From: Minisyncoccota bacterium
GTDB taxonomy: Bacteria; Verrucomicrobiota; Lentisphaeria; Oligosphaerales; MVZH01
Assembly (NCBI GenBank): GCA_021734725.1
Contig: JAIPIM010000200.1
Span: 1 to 7,468 of the forward strand
Direction: 5' to 3'
DNA: 7,468 bases
Each line of letters starts with the position of its first letter. Position 1 is the stretch's first letter. The notes under the pieces were generated by a model. It ran no database searches, was not told the origin of the DNA, and saw only the letters and a list, made by a program, of their open reading frames with translations. Of this stretch, positions 7,130 through 7,468 are shown piece by piece. Position numbers and translations under genes: made by a program.

Positions 7130-7468
7130 ATGAAGAATGAGTATCTGAAAACAGACTGGGCCTTGTCAACCGTTGTCAGCACCATCGACGGCGCCACTGA
7201 GTTGCCTGTTCACAAGCGAGGCCAAGGGTGCGGTATCACCTTCGATGCGCCGGCCGGCCTCTACCAGGTCAGCGTCGTGGCGGACGCCCGGGATTTCGAC
7301 TGGGATGAGCTATACATTCGCCTCGACAGATATCACAACGACAACGTCCTGACCGGCCCCTGGGATTTCAATCTGCTGGAAGACAACCCCCCGCTCGTGC
7401 CCGCCTACTGGGTCGATCTCGATGGTCGTCGACTGGGGCTTTGGTACTTCCAGCGTGTTTCCCTGCAG
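7130..7468 (+). CDS. Start of a gene of unknown function, probable beta-sandwich N-terminus (right-truncated)
   Basis: An ATG at 7130 opens a frame that stays open for 113 codons to the end of the window. The nearest in-frame stop upstream is TAA at 7106-7108 and there is no other ATG between, so this start is well defined for ATG. The first residues (MKNEYLKTDWALST) are polar and show no signal peptide, in contrast to the two preceding genes. Residues 32-60 (ITFDAPAGLYQVSVVADARD) have the alternating pattern of a beta-sandwich binding domain, and the region to residue 113 is rich in Trp, Tyr and Asp. The G+C-rich codon use matches its neighbours. I do not recognise the family. Position suggests another member of the glycan-degrading operon, perhaps cytoplasmic or exported by another route. 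Confidence 0.65.
   Translation, partial: MKNEYLKTDWALSTVVSTIDGATELPVHKRGQGCGITFDAPAGLYQVSVVADARDFDWDELYIRLDRYHNDNVLTGPWDFNLLEDNPPLVPAYWVDLDGRRLGLWYFQRVSLQ

Noticed and set aside
7463..7468. The window ends exactly on CTGCAG (a PstI site), hinting at a cloning boundary.
   Set aside because: The left edge has no matching site and the same hexamer occurs near base 51, so coincidence is sufficient.

Overview
The window is a stretch of G+C-rich bacterial DNA packed with four same-strand genes. Two are complete and one runs off each end. The three that can be interpreted look like exported or surface-acting glycoside hydrolases. The mix of a GH35/GH42-type protein, a GH123/DUF4091-type protein with an N-terminal binding module, and a very large GH42-like protein ending in a CBM9-type module is typical of polysaccharide-degrading lineages such as Planctomycetes, Verrucomicrobia/Lentisphaerae or Hydrogenedentes-like bacteria. 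That taxonomic guess is inference from gene content only; there is no rRNA or marker gene here.

Layout. (1) 3-869: C-terminal 288 residues of a beta-galactosidase-like protein, open through the left edge. (2) 879-2960: a 693-aa secreted GH123/DUF4091-like hydrolase, nine bases downstream, with its Shine-Dalgarno overlapping the stop codon of gene 1. (3) 3004-7086: a 1360-aa secreted multidomain GH42-like protein with a beta-sandwich, helical segment, divergent TIM barrel, trimerisation-like domain, helical linker and C-terminal CBM9-like module. (4) 7130-7468: the first 113 codons of a further gene, open through the right edge and of unknown function. Intergenic gaps are 9, 43 and 43 bases, which fits a single operon. 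I see no terminator, tRNA, rRNA, CRISPR array, insertion sequence or long repeat.

How the genes may work together. A beta-galactosidase-type enzyme, a GH123-type enzyme (the characterised family removes beta-linked N-acetylgalactosamine) and a large GH42-like protein with a glycan-binding module suggest a locus for taking apart a galactose- and/or GalNAc-containing glycan outside the cytoplasm. No SusC/SusD pair, transporter, sulfatase or regulator lies inside the window, so substrate and uptake route remain open. The most unusual item is gene 3: its architecture is long and composite, and the residue before its presumed acid/base glutamate is Ala instead of the nearly invariant Asn of clan GH-A. 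I found no evidence for a wholly new kind of system.
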